From NCBI GenBank assembly GCA_023717525.1, contig JAMQPK010000168.1, positions 1-39,526 on the forward strand: a stretch of 39,526 nt of DNA, in the 5' to 3' direction. The position numbers were made by a program, and so were the translations under genes. Positions 1 to 7,788 of the stretch are shown one piece after another. Source of the stretch: Vicinamibacterales bacterium (GTDB lineage: Bacteria; Acidobacteriota; Vicinamibacteria; Vicinamibacterales; JAMQPK01). The notes under the pieces are model-generated. The model was given only the letters and a program-made list of their open reading frames with translations. It searched no databases and had not been told where the DNA came from. How positions within the stretch are numbered: position 1 is the first letter of the stretch; the number at the start of each line of letters is the position of its first letter.

Positions 1-38
1 CACCGCAAGACCTCGTTTTCGCCTTTAGCTTTGACCAT
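1..38 (-). CDS. clpX: ATP-dependent Clp protease ATP-binding subunit ClpX, 5' fragment
   Basis: Only the first 12 codons are inside the window, reading M-V-K-A-K-G-E-N-E-V-L-R from an ATG eight nucleotides after the clpP stop codon. The length and charge of this stretch fit the N-terminal lead-in to the zinc-binding domain of ClpX, and clpP-clpX adjacency is the usual bacterial order. ClpX is the AAA+ unfoldase that feeds substrates to ClpP. The identification rests on gene order and this short start, so it is an inference; the Cys-rich zinc motif lies outside the window. Confidence 0.6.
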   Translation of the reverse strand, partial: MVKAKGENEVLR

Positions 39-46
39 ATAAGGAG

Positions 47-649
47 TTAGGCCCGTTTCCGGATCACATCATCAATAATACCGTATTCCTTCGCCTGGTC
101 GGCATTCATGATGTAATCCCGCTCCGTATCGTCCTGGATACGCTTTATCGGCTGCCCAGTGTGGTGCACAAGAATTTCATTGAGGCGCTCGCGCATGCGG
201 AGAATCTCCCGCGCCGCGATGTCGATGTCGGTCGCCTGGCCCCCCAGCCCGGACATGAGCGGCTGATGGATGACGATGCGCGAGTTGGGCAGCGAGTACC
301 GTTTTCCCTTGGCGCCGGAGGCCAAAAGCACGGCTGCCATCGACGCCGCCTGGCCCATACAGTAGGTAGCCACGTCGGGCCGGATGAACTGCATCGTGTC
401 GTAGATCGCCATTCCCGCGGTAATGGAACCGCCTGGGCTGTTGATGTACAGAAGGATGTCTTTATCGGGGTCCTCGGCCTCCAGGAACAGCATTTGCGCG
501 ATGACGAGGTTGGCAATCTGATCGTCAATCGGGGTGCCGATGAAGATGATGCTGTCCTTCAGAAGCCGCGAAAAGATGTCGTAGGCCCGCTCGCCGCGAT
601 TAGTCTGTTCCACCACCATGGGCACGAGCTGCATGTGCGAATCTGGCAT
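47..649 (-). CDS. clpP: ATP-dependent Clp protease proteolytic subunit ClpP
   Basis: A 200-residue serine protease subunit, the normal ClpP length. The catalytic Ser lies in the G-Q-A-A-S-M-A-A-V motif near residue 100, the His in V-I-H-Q-P near residue 125, and the Asp in D-D-T-E-R-D near residue 175. ClpP forms a double heptameric chamber that degrades proteins delivered by ClpX or ClpA. The first in-frame ATG is used; Met6 and Met11 are alternatives, since family members usually begin a few residues before the L-V-P-M-V-V-E motif. It sits between tig and clpX in the conserved order; the 84-nt gap to tig could carry its own promoter. Confidence 0.97.
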   Translation of the reverse strand: MPDSHMQLVPMVVEQTNRGERAYDIFSRLLKDSIIFIGTPIDDQIANLVIAQMLFLEAEDPDKDILLYINSPGGSITAGMAIYDTMQFIRPDVATYCMGQAASMAAVLLASGAKGKRYSLPNSRIVIHQPLMSGLGGQATDIDIAAREILRMRERLNEILVHHTGQPIKRIQDDTERDYIMNADQAKEYGIIDDVIRKRA

Positions 650-733
650 AAGCGTCTTTAAAATGAACGGCTTGTTAGGGGGTTTTACGCGATTCTAACA
701 CGCTCAGAATATCGGCCGATACGGCGCTTCCGA

Positions 734-2011
734 TCAGTCCCTGGTGACCTGCGCTCGCGAGAGCACGTAATCCATGGTCTTTTCGCGCCGCAGTCCGGCA
801 GCGAGGCGAGACAGCGCTCCCTCTTTCTCGAGCCGGGCCCGCACGGCGGCCGGCGTCAGGCCGCTCCGTTCGGCGTACTGTGCAACATCCTTCTCGATGT
901 CCTCACCGGTAACCGTCACGTTCTCCCGGCGCGAGATTTCATCGAGCACAAGGGCGCTTTTCACAGAATCCAGGCTCGCCTCACGCTGGCTGTCGCGGAA
1001 CTGGTCCCAGTCGATGTTGGCGCGGCGCGGATCGATGTTCTGATCCATGAGCCTGCGAGCAAACTCCTCTGTCCGGCGGTCGAGCTCGCGCTCCACCAGC
1101 GAGGCAGGAATGTCGACGGTGATGCGGCCGGCTAGTTCCTTCAGGAGATCCGCCCGAAGGTTGCGGTCGGCCTCGGCGTCAGCCTCGCGCAGCAAATCCT
1201 CCTGAATCCGCCCGCGCAACGCGTCGAGCGTGTCGAATTCGCCCACATCCTTTGCGAACTCGTCATCCAGGGCGGGCAGCACCCGTTTACGGATGTCCTT
1301 CACCTTTATGGCGTAGCCGACGTCGGTATTCGCCATCTCCTTCACCGCGTAGTCTTCGGGATAGTGAATGGTGAAGCGCTTCTCGGCACCAGACTCGAGC
1401 CCCTTCAGCTGCTCGTCGAAGCCTGGAGGATTCGTCTTGCCGCCGATCTCCACAACGACATCGTGGTGGTGGCCGCCTTTATCCGTCTCCGTAGGAGTGC
1501 GATCGACGTCGAGCGTGACGGTATCGCCCACCTCGATGCCACGCCCCTCCACGGGCTCGAACCGGGCTGCCCGCGTCTGCAGTTGTGACAGGGTCTTTTC
1601 GACCGCGTCTTCCTCGAGTGTGACGGCGGGGCGGCGCAACGCGATGGTGTTGAGCTCTCCGGGATCGATCGGCGGCAGCGTTTCGAACGTCGCGGTGAAC
1701 TTCAACGCCTGGCCTTCGTCCAGCTGCACGTCCTTCACATCGGGCGTATCGACCGGTTCGAGGCCGCGCTCGCGGAGCGCTTCGTCGATGGCGCGCGGAA
1801 TCAGGTCGTGCGCAACGTCGTGCAGGATTTGATCGCGGAAGCGTTTCTTGATGAGCGTCGGCGGAACTTTGCCCTGACGGAAGCCGGGAATACGCGCCTG
1901 CCGGCCGTAGCTGCGAGCGACGCGCGCGATCTGCTCATCGACGATGTCGCTGGGAATTTCGACGGCGACGCTCTTGCGCGTTTCAGTGAGATCCGCGAAT
2001 TCTGTTTTCAC
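734..2011 (-). CDS. tig: Trigger factor, ribosome-associated chaperone and prolyl isomerase
   Basis: A 425-residue protein with the full trigger factor architecture. The N-terminal ribosome-binding domain carries the signature G-F-R-Q-G-K-V-P near residues 43-50. A central FKBP-type peptidyl-prolyl isomerase domain follows (about 150-245), then the helical C-terminal chaperone arms. It binds ribosomal protein L23 and shields nascent chains. The start is GTG. A TATACT hexamer ends about seven bases before it, so the transcript may have almost no leader. The gene lies upstream of clpP on the same strand, as in many bacteria. An inverted array of heptamers lies just upstream. Confidence 0.97.
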   Translation of the reverse strand: MKTEFADLTETRKSVAVEIPSDIVDEQIARVARSYGRQARIPGFRQGKVPPTLIKKRFRDQILHDVAHDLIPRAIDEALRERGLEPVDTPDVKDVQLDEGQALKFTATFETLPPIDPGELNTIALRRPAVTLEEDAVEKTLSQLQTRAARFEPVEGRGIEVGDTVTLDVDRTPTETDKGGHHHDVVVEIGGKTNPPGFDEQLKGLESGAEKRFTIHYPEDYAVKEMANTDVGYAIKVKDIRKRVLPALDDEFAKDVGEFDTLDALRGRIQEDLLREADAEADRNLRADLLKELAGRITVDIPASLVERELDRRTEEFARRLMDQNIDPRRANIDWDQFRDSQREASLDSVKSALVLDEISRRENVTVTGEDIEKDVAQYAERSGLTPAAVRARLEKEGALSRLAAGLRREKTMDYVLSRAQVTRD

Positions 2012-2016
2012 TTTCG

Positions 2017-2025
2017 CAGTATATC
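2017..2025 (-). promoter_or_regulatory. Possible tig -10 element (leaderless promoter)
   Basis: On the minus strand, GATATACT followed by GCGAAA stands directly before the tig GTG. A TATACT -10 this close to the start would give a leader of zero to a few nucleotides. No Shine-Dalgarno sequence is visible, which agrees with this. The -35 region falls in the heptamer array and has no clear consensus. Inference from sequence only. Confidence 0.35.
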
Positions 2026-2028
2026 AAT

Positions 2029-2123
2029 TTGGTCGTTGGTCATTGGTCGTGGGTCGTTAGTCCAGTCGTTGATCGCGATCGTCATCGCTGGGACCAAGGA
2101 CGAAGGACCAAGGACCAAGGACC
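2029..2123. repeat. Inverted pair of 7-nt tandem repeat arrays
   Basis: The left arm (2029-2063) is five degenerate copies of TTGGTCG. The right arm (2091-2123) is nearly five copies of GGACCAA, with one GGACGAA variant. GGACCAA is the reverse complement of TTGGTCC, so the arms can pair in several registers around a 27-nt spacer. The element fills the gap between the tRNA-Leu 3' end and the tig start. It could end tRNA transcription as a hairpin or be a neutral short repeat. Confidence 0.8.
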
Positions 2124-2129
2124 TGAAAG

Positions 2130-2211
2130 TGGGGGCTGAGGGATTTGAACCCACACGTCTCGCGACACAAGATCCTAAGTCTTGCGCGTCTGCCAGTTCC
2201 GCCAAGCCCCC
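2130..2211 (-). tRNA. tRNA-Leu (anticodon UAG)
   Basis: Minus-strand sequence folds as a tRNA. The acceptor stem is GGGGGCT pairing with AGCCCCC, with discriminator A. The anticodon stem CAAGA/TCTTG encloses the loop CTTAGGA, so the anticodon is UAG. The T-arm carries GGGTTCAAATCCC. The TGGCGGAACTGGCAGACGC D-arm region and a long variable arm are typical of tRNA-Leu. The 3' CCA is not encoded (CTT follows the discriminator), so it must be added enzymatically. Confidence 0.95.
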
Positions 2212-2314
2212 GCCGGCAAGCTAACTGATATTAATCCAGCCAGTTAGCAACTCTAGGCAAACGATCCTCTCCCGTCGATAAGACAAGCGTGATTCGGCGC
2301 ATTCCCGTATCACG

Positions 2315-2344
2315 TAGGACAATGTAGTAGTCATATTTGTCCTA
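2315..2344. promoter_or_regulatory. Inverted repeat TAGGACAA-N14-TTGTCCTA upstream of the polysaccharide operon
   Basis: Two perfect 8-bp half-sites in inverted orientation separated by 14 bases lie in AT-richer DNA upstream of the first operon gene. The right half-site runs into the 22-nt element shared with the BY-kinase promoter region. The geometry is compatible with a dimeric repressor or activator site. The protein that binds it is unknown; the Fis-type regulator encoded immediately downstream is a candidate. Confidence 0.5.
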
Positions 2345-2359
2345 TAGAGTCATCTATTG
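2338..2359 (+). promoter_or_regulatory. 22-nt element shared with the BY-kinase upstream region (copy 1)
   Basis: The element reads TGTCCTATA, two variable bases, GTCAT, one variable base, TAT. It matches the element upstream of the BY-kinase gene at 18 of 22 positions, in the same orientation relative to its downstream gene. It ends 43 nt before the proposed GTG start of the regulator gene. It may be a core promoter, an operator, or both. Confidence 0.55.
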
Positions 2360-2402
2360 TCAGCATAAACGTATCCTTTTTGACCCTTTGAGCAGGGATC
2401 AT

Positions 2403-3344
2403 GTGACTGGCGGGGCGAAGCTGCAGATGGCCCCCGGCGTCCTCGCAGACGTCGCGGAACTGGCCGGCGGTTCACCACTTGCCGCGCGAGCGCGATCGGT
2501 GATGGCACGAGTGTCGGCGATCGTCGATCCTGTGTTGATTTCTGCCGAGGAAGGGCTCGACGCCATCCAGGTTGCGCGCGCCATTCATCTAGCGGGTCCC
2601 CGATCGGCCGGTCCGGTTGTCGTGGTCGATTGTGCCGGCGCCGATGCCGCCGAGCTCGGGCGACAGATGTTCGGCTGCGACGCACTCGGCGGCTCGCTGC
2701 TGCTCCAGCAAGTGGAAGAACTGCCGACCCCGTTGCAGACGCGCCTCGCACGCGCGCTGCGCGACGGCCAGATCGATACCGATGCGTCAGGACGGGGAGT
2801 TGCGTTCGACGTCCGCGTGCTGGCGACGACAGCCGATCACCTTGAAGCCGATCTCAAAGACGGCAAGCTACGCCGCGAGCTCTATGTGCGATTCACGCAG
2901 CGGCTCGAGCTGCCTCCCCTGCGACATCGCCCTTCCGACATTCCCACACTCGTTGGCTGCCTGGTCGCGGAGTCGGCCGCGGCTTCTCGCGTGCCAGTGC
3001 CAGCGTTCAGTCGCGAGGCACTGACCCTCCTGTCGGCACTGCCATGGCGGCGCAATCTCGCCGAACTGCGCGAGGTGCTCGATGTGTTGGTGCTCGGCGC
3101 AGTTGGCGGGACCGTTCAGCTCGAGGATGTGCTCGGGCACGTCCCGGTGGAGCGTATGTCGTCTGGTTATGCCACGGCTGTCAGCCTGCGCGAGGCGCGC
3201 ATCAGTTTCGAGCGCCAGTTCATCGCCTCGGTCCTGCATCGCCATCGCGGCCGCATGGAGGATGCGGCCAGGTCGCTCGGAATTCAGCGGACGAATCTCT
3301 ACCGGAAAGTCCGGCAGCTCGGGCTGGCGCGAGCGAAGGGATGA
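2403..3344 (+). CDS. Degenerate NtrC-like AAA+/Fis-type transcriptional regulator
   Basis: A 313-residue protein shaped like the central and C-terminal parts of a sigma-54 activator, but with key motifs lost. The Walker A position reads S-A-E-E-G-L-D-A-I (about 47-55), lacking G-x-x-G-x-G-K. The GAFTGA loop is deleted: M-F-G (89-91) runs straight into G-G-S-L-L-L-Q-Q-V-E-E-L-P, which also lacks the Walker B acidic pair. The R-R-E-L-Y-V-R-F arginine-finger region and a Fis-like helix-turn-helix (about 282-308) remain. Known activators need these motifs for ATPase and sigma-54 contact, so this one probably acts only by binding DNA. The GTG start has an AGGGA four bases upstream; a TTG at 2337 lies inside the upstream repeat and is less likely. 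Its stop overlaps the next gene (ATGA). Confidence 0.85.
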   Translation: MTGGAKLQMAPGVLADVAELAGGSPLAARARSVMARVSAIVDPVLISAEEGLDAIQVARAIHLAGPRSAGPVVVVDCAGADAAELGRQMFGCDALGGSLLLQQVEELPTPLQTRLARALRDGQIDTDASGRGVAFDVRVLATTADHLEADLKDGKLRRELYVRFTQRLELPPLRHRPSDIPTLVGCLVAESAAASRVPVPAFSREALTLLSALPWRRNLAELREVLDVLVLGAVGGTVQLEDVLGHVPVERMSSGYATAVSLREARISFERQFIASVLHRHRGRMEDAARSLGIQRTNLYRKVRQLGLARAKG

Positions 3345-4570
3345 CATTGAAGATTGGAGCATTGAAGATTGGGGGATTGGTACTGACGTGTACGCTGGTG
3401 GCGCCGGCTGCAGCTTTCGCGCAGCTGACGGCACCCGCCGAGCGAGCGCAGATCGAGCTCGGCCCTGTCTCGCTCTATCCGAGCGTACAGCTCGTCGAGG
3501 CTGGCTACGATGACAACGTCTTCAACGAGACGGTCGATCCGAAGGGCGACTACACCTTCACGCTGGCGTCGCGCATTCTTGTCGTGACGAAGATTGCGCA
3601 GAATGAACTGATGTTCTCGAGCGGCGCCGACTATGTCTGGTTCAAGGAGTATGTCTCTGAGAGGAACAACAACCTGAAACACGCCGTCCGGTTCAATCTG
3701 TCGGTCAGCCGATGGAAGCCGTACGTCGGCGCCACCCGGACCGAAACGCAGTCCCGTCCGAATTCGGAAATCGACGTTCGCGCGAAGCGGCTCGAACACT
3801 CGGCAGTGGTGGGATCGAACTTCAACCTGACCGCCCGCACGGCGATTACCGCGTCGGCTCAGGCGGACGACTCGGCGTACGACGACGGCGAGACGTTTCG
3901 AGGAGTGGCGCTCGACGACGCCCTTGATCGACGGGGCCAACTGTACTCGGGCGGTGTACGGTATGCGCTGACGCCGCTCACGACGCTGCACGTGACCGGC
4001 AACTACCAGGAAGACGTGTTTCCGCAGTCGCACACGCGTGATGCCACCCGCGTCAGCGTGACGCCGGTCCTCGAGTTTTCCCCTGATGCCGCGATCCGCG
4101 GGCGCTTTTCAGCCGGCTATGAACTGTTCAAGCCGAAAGACCCGAGTCTTCCAGAACACCCTGGAATCGTCCTCGACGGTTCGGTGAACTGGGCTACGGC
4201 GTCCCTGACGGGCTTCGATCTTCAGGTCGGCCGCAACGTGAGCTACTCTTATCAGGAGACCGAGCCCTACTACATTTCCACGAGTGTGCGCCTGGCCGTC
4301 AGCCAGCGCGTTTTTTGGGATGCCGAGCTGGTGGCCAACGGTTCGCGAGAGCTGCTCTCATATCACTGGCACGCGGGAATCACACCGCCGCCGGGCGCAC
4401 CGGTCCGCCGTGACACGGCGGATACATATGGTCTAGGGGTCGGTGTACCGCTTCACCGTGGGTTGAAGTTCGTCGTGGGAATGGAATGGCAACGGCGCGA
4501 ATCGGAAGAGCACCCGGAAACCGGCTACAACCGGCGGCGGTTGATTAGCACATTCACCATCGGATATTGA
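3341..4570 (+). CDS. Outer-membrane beta-barrel protein of a polysaccharide locus (BBP2-like)
   Basis: 409 residues with a clear signal peptide cleaved after A-A-A-F-A-Q (about residue 28). The mature protein is rich in alternating hydrophobic and polar strands with many Tyr, Arg and Asp residues, and ends T-F-T-I-G-Y, an outer-membrane barrel C-terminus ending in an aromatic residue. A-G-Y-D-D-N-V-F near residue 65 is typical of the putative beta-barrel porin 2 family found beside EPS genes. The likely role is an outer-membrane pore or assembly partner for the polymer. It follows the regulator with an ATGA overlap and precedes the Wza-like gene. A 15-nt in-frame duplication creates L-K-I-G-A/L-K-I-G-G in the signal peptide. 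Confidence 0.8.
   Translation: MTLKIGALKIGGLVLTCTLVAPAAAFAQLTAPAERAQIELGPVSLYPSVQLVEAGYDDNVFNETVDPKGDYTFTLASRILVVTKIAQNELMFSSGADYVWFKEYVSERNNNLKHAVRFNLSVSRWKPYVGATRTETQSRPNSEIDVRAKRLEHSAVVGSNFNLTARTAITASAQADDSAYDDGETFRGVALDDALDRRGQLYSGGVRYALTPLTTLHVTGNYQEDVFPQSHTRDATRVSVTPVLEFSPDAAIRGRFSAGYELFKPKDPSLPEHPGIVLDGSVNWATASLTGFDLQVGRNVSYSYQETEPYYISTSVRLAVSQRVFWDAELVANGSRELLSYHWHAGITPPPGAPVRRDTADTYGLGVGVPLHRGLKFVVGMEWQRRESEEHPETGYNRRRLISTFTIGY
3346..3375. repeat. 15-nt in-frame tandem duplication in a signal peptide
   Basis: ATTGAAGATTGGAGC is followed directly by ATTGAAGATTGGGGG, differing at two positions near the end. The repeat lies at codons 3-12 of the beta-barrel gene and duplicates L-K-I-G-[A/G], lengthening the n/h-region of the signal peptide. 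It resembles the other short tandem repeats in this window. Confidence 0.8.
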
Positions 4571-4580
4571 GGAATTGACC

Positions 4581-5435
4581 ATGGTGTCTCGCACACTCGC
4601 ATTGCTCCTGTTTCTCGGTACGACGCAGATCTCGGCCCAGCAGACAACGCTTCCGCTTCCACCGGTGCCTCCGCCGGCGGCTCCGTCAGGCGACTATCTG
4701 GTCGGCGCCGGCGACATCCTGCAGGTCACCGTCTACGGAGAGAAGGAGCTGACGGGTTCGTTCCGGGTCGACAACGACGGCACATTTCCGTATCAGTACT
4801 TGAACCGTGTGAAAGCGGAAGGCCTGACGACCCAGGCCATTGAAGAGTCGATGGAAAAGGCGCTGGCCGATGGTTTCTTGAGAAACCCTCAAGTGTCCGT
4901 CGAAGTGAGGGAGTACCGCAGCAAGAACGTCTGGGTGCAGGGCCAGGTGCGCGCACCTGGGAAATATCCCCTGCCGGCCAATGCCAGTTTGATGGATGCG
5001 ATCTTCCTTGCGGGCTCGACAACGGCGGATGCGGGCAACTGGGTGGAGATCTATCGCCAGCGATCGGCCGCGGCGCCGGGTCCGAGCGTGGCAACCGCGC
5101 CGGGGAACAAGCCCGACGAGCGGATCAAGCTGACCGACGTGCAGAGCGGTATCGCGCAGTCGATCAAGATTCAGGACAACGACACGATCTTCGTTCCCAA
5201 AGCACAGGTCATCTACGTCGCCGGTATGGTGCGCGCGCCAGGCGCCTTTCGCTTCGACGATGGGATGACGGTGTTCGAAGCGATTTCATTGGCTGGTGGC
5301 GTCAACGAAAAGGGCTCGAATTCGCGGATGTCGATCGTCCGGTTCGTGAATGGACAGCGGAAAGAGGTCGACGCGAAGTCCGGAGATATGCTCCAGCCCG
5401 GAGACCAGGTGGTCGTCAAAGCGCGCCGCCTGTGA
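4581..5435 (+). CDS. Polysaccharide export protein, Wza/SLBB family
   Basis: 284 residues. A signal peptide (M-V-S-R-T-L-A-L-L-L... to I-S-A-Q, about 20 residues) shows no lipobox Cys, so the protein is probably not a lipoprotein, unlike E. coli Wza. A proline-rich linker is followed by the poly-export domain (Y-L-V-G-A-G-D-I-L-Q-V-T-V-Y-G near 39-53) and two SLBB domains (V-W-V-Q-G-Q-V-R-A-P-G-K-Y near 115 and V-I-Y-V-A-G-M-V-R-A-P-G near 210). The family forms the periplasmic and outer-membrane channel for polymer export. The ATG has a GAGGA Shine-Dalgarno seven bases upstream, which decides against a TTG six bases earlier. Confidence 0.93.
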   Translation: MVSRTLALLLFLGTTQISAQQTTLPLPPVPPPAAPSGDYLVGAGDILQVTVYGEKELTGSFRVDNDGTFPYQYLNRVKAEGLTTQAIEESMEKALADGFLRNPQVSVEVREYRSKNVWVQGQVRAPGKYPLPANASLMDAIFLAGSTTADAGNWVEIYRQRSAAAPGPSVATAPGNKPDERIKLTDVQSGIAQSIKIQDNDTIFVPKAQVIYVAGMVRAPGAFRFDDGMTVFEAISLAGGVNEKGSNSRMSIVRFVNGQRKEVDAKSGDMLQPGDQVVVKARRL

Positions 5436-6652
5436 GGATCGTCTTCCTCAACCCGAGCGGCGAGCTTGGGGGAGCGGAGACTGCACTGCTCGAGATGCTG
5501 GCCGCCCTCCGGGAGGCGCGCCCTGCCTGGACGCTCGGCGTTGTGGCGTCGGCGCCCGGCCCACTTCTGGATCGCGCAGCTGAGCTCGGTGCGGAGGTTG
5601 CGGCGCTCACCTTTCCCCGACAACTCGCCAGCCTTGGGGAGTGGGGCCAGCGTGGATCGCTGGCGGCGCGTGCCAGGCTCGCAGCCGCTGCCTGCGGCGC
5701 GGCACTCCCCACGATCGGCTATGCATCACGTCTCCACCGCCATCTCGTCACGTGGAGACCGGACATCGTCCACACCAATGGATTGAAAATGCATCTGCTG
5801 GGTTCGCGCTGCCGGCCTGGCGGCGTGCCCGTGCTGTGGCATATGCACGACTATCCGGATTCTCGCCCGCTGACGGCGGTCCTGCTCCATGCGCAGGCGC
5901 ATCGCTGCGCACAGGTTGTCGCGAATTCCGAAAGTGTGGCGCGCGCGGCGCATGAGCTTCTGGGACCGCAATCGCGCGTTCGGGTGGTCTACAACGCAGT
6001 CGACCTTGACCGGTTCCAACCTGAAGGCGCCTCTATCGATCTCGACGCGCTCGCCGGTCTGCCTCCTCTGGAGGCCGGCGGGCTCCGCGTCGGCCTGGTC
6101 GCCACTTTCGCGCGGTGGAAGGGGCACGACGTATTTCTGAAGGCGTTATCGGCTCTGCGCGCTCCGGTGCCGGTTCGGGGATACGTGATTGGCGGACCGA
6201 TCTACGAAACGGCCTCAAGCCAGTTTTCATCAGAAGAGCTGCGTCATCTCGCGGCCTCGTGCGGCCTGCGTGGTGGATCGATCGGCTTTACGGGCCGTGT
6301 TGCGGATGTGCCCGCGGCAATGCGATCGCTGGATGTCGTGGTGCACGCGAGCACCGACCCCGAGCCGTTCGGCCTGGTGATTGCCGAAGCCATGGCGTGC
6401 GGACGGCCGATCGTGGTGAGCCGCGCCGGCGGCGCTGAGGAAATCGCCCAGGCCGGCGCCCTCTTTCACGCACCGGGCAATGCGGCGGAGCTTGCCGGGC
6501 GGCTCACGGAACTCGCGTCCAACCCTGCGATGAGAGCGGCGCTCGCGAAGGCCGGCCGAGACGCCGCCGTCCGCCTGTTCGGCCGGGCACGACTTGCCAG
6601 CTCGCTGATTCCTCTCTACGAGTCGCTTGCGCCCGGCGCCATCAACAACTGA
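5432..6652 (+). CDS. Glycosyltransferase family 4
   Basis: 406 residues with the GT-B fold. The N-terminal Rossmann domain has N-P-S-G-E-L-G-G-A-E-T-A-L-L near 7-20, and the C-terminal domain has the E-P-F-G-L-V-I-A-E-A-M motif (E-x7-E nucleotide-sugar site) and the K-G-H-D phosphate-binding region near 230. It would transfer a sugar from a nucleotide donor to the lipid-linked intermediate on the cytoplasmic face. The donor cannot be read from sequence. The start is GTG, overlapping the wza-like stop as GTGA. Confidence 0.9.
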   Translation: MRIVFLNPSGELGGAETALLEMLAALREARPAWTLGVVASAPGPLLDRAAELGAEVAALTFPRQLASLGEWGQRGSLAARARLAAAACGAALPTIGYASRLHRHLVTWRPDIVHTNGLKMHLLGSRCRPGGVPVLWHMHDYPDSRPLTAVLLHAQAHRCAQVVANSESVARAAHELLGPQSRVRVVYNAVDLDRFQPEGASIDLDALAGLPPLEAGGLRVGLVATFARWKGHDVFLKALSALRAPVPVRGYVIGGPIYETASSQFSSEELRHLAASCGLRGGSIGFTGRVADVPAAMRSLDVVVHASTDPEPFGLVIAEAMACGRPIVVSRAGGAEEIAQAGALFHAPGNAAELAGRLTELASNPAMRAALAKAGRDAAVRLFGRARLASSLIPLYESLAPGAINN

Positions 6653-6657
6653 CAACC

Positions 6658-7788
6658 ATGCGCGTTCTCCATGTGCACAGCGGCAACCTGTATGGTGGCG
6701 TCGAGACGTTTCTGCGTACGCTCGCCCGCTGCAGGCACATGACGGCGTCGATGGACATGACCGTCGCGCTTTGCTTTGACGGGCGTATCGCAGACGAGCT
6801 GCGCGCCGAAGGTGTGCCGACGCGGACGCTCGGGCACGTCAGACTGCGGCGACCGGACCTGGTCTGGCGCGCCCGGCAAACTCTGTCCTCCCTGCTACGT
6901 GCGGAAAACTACGACGTCGTGGTGTGCCATCAAGCATGGCCTCTCGCCGTTTTCGGATCGACCGTGAAGGCTGCAGGTCTTCCGCTCGTGTCGTGGGTTC
7001 ACATGGCTCATACCGGAAGGCATTGGCTCGAGCGTCTGGCCGGGTTGACCGAACCGGATCTCTTCATCTGCAACAGCCGGTTCACGGCGTCCGTGCTGCC
7101 GAAGACGAACGCGAAGGTGGAAGTGGTCTACTACCCGGTCAATTCGGGTGCGGGAGGTGCGGGAGGTGCGGGAGGTGCGGGAGGTGCGAGAGGTGCGGGA
7201 GGTGCGAGGGGTGCGGGAGGAGTGGTCATCATTCAGGTAAGCCGGATGGAACCGTGGAAGGGGCAGAGGGTCACGCTCGAGGCGTTGGGGCGGCTTCGTG
7301 ATCTTCCCGGCTGGACGTGCCTGCAGGTTGGCGGCGCGCAGCGGCCGATCGAGCAGCGGTATCTCGACTCGCTGAGAGAGATCTGCACCCGCCTGGGCAT
7401 TGCGGATCGTGTGCAGTTTCTCGGTCATCGCACCGACGTGGGTGAACTGCTTGCGTCGGCCGACATTTTTTGCCAGCCGAATCTGGAGCCCGAACCTTTC
7501 GGGATCAGCTTTGTCGAAGCGCTCCTGGCCGGCTTGCCGGTCGTGAGTTCGGCGGTCGGTGGCGCGCTCGAGATCGTCGATGCGACCTGCGGTGTGCTGG
7601 TTCCAGCCGGCGACTCCTCGGGGCTTGCGGCGGCGCTCTCGCGGCTGGTTGCCGATGAGCGCGAACGTGAGGGACTGGGACGAAAGGGACCTGAGCGCGC
7701 CCGCGCGCTCTGCGACCCGCAGACGCAGATGACTCGAATTGCCGCGGTCCTCGAGCGGGTTTCGTCCGGCCGCGCGGTTGTTCACTGA
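6658..7788 (+). CDS. Glycosyltransferase family 4 with Gly-Ala-Gly repeat linker
   Basis: 376 residues, GT-B fold. The N-terminal H-S-G-N-L-Y-G-G-V-E-T-F motif and the C-terminal E-P-E-P-F-G-I-S-F-V-E-A motif support GT4. Between the two Rossmann domains, residues 164-187 are eight copies of Gly-Ala-Gly/Arg encoded by a 9-bp tandem repeat. The repeat falls at the natural interdomain linker just before V-V-I-I-Q-V-S-R-M-E-P-W-K-G, so the fold is probably preserved. The gene follows the previous one by 5 nt. A similar repeat occurs in the unrelated membrane glycosyltransferase gene near 12950. Confidence 0.9.
   Translation: MRVLHVHSGNLYGGVETFLRTLARCRHMTASMDMTVALCFDGRIADELRAEGVPTRTLGHVRLRRPDLVWRARQTLSSLLRAENYDVVVCHQAWPLAVFGSTVKAAGLPLVSWVHMAHTGRHWLERLAGLTEPDLFICNSRFTASVLPKTNAKVEVVYYPVNSGAGGAGGAGGAGGARGAGGARGAGGVVIIQVSRMEPWKGQRVTLEALGRLRDLPGWTCLQVGGAQRPIEQRYLDSLREICTRLGIADRVQFLGHRTDVGELLASADIFCQPNLEPEPFGISFVEALLAGLPVVSSAVGGALEIVDATCGVLVPAGDSSGLAAALSRLVADEREREGLGRKGPERARALCDPQTQMTRIAAVLERVSSGRAVVH
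7147..7218. repeat. Eight tandem copies of a 9-bp unit GGTGCGGGA
   Basis: Eight units in a row, six exact GGTGCGGGA, one GGTGCGAGA and one GGTGCGAGG. The unit is a multiple of three, so changes in copy number keep the reading frame and lengthen or shorten a Gly-Ala-Gly linker in the glycosyltransferase. Six copies of the same unit in the same codon frame occur at 12947-13000. Confidence 0.95.

Noticed and set aside
2337-2402. TTG start at 2337 for the regulator gene
   Set aside because: It lies inside the inverted repeat and the shared 22-nt element, lacks a Shine-Dalgarno sequence, and the added residues match nothing in the family; GTG 2403 has AGGGA upstream.
2212-2402. Sigma-54 promoter (-24/-12) for the polysaccharide operon
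   Set aside because: No TGGCA-N7-TTGC-like pair was found in this gap, although the neighbouring regulator resembles sigma-54 activators.
7147-7218. CRISPR-like array
   Set aside because: The 9-bp units are directly adjacent with no spacers, and are in frame within a glycosyltransferase gene.
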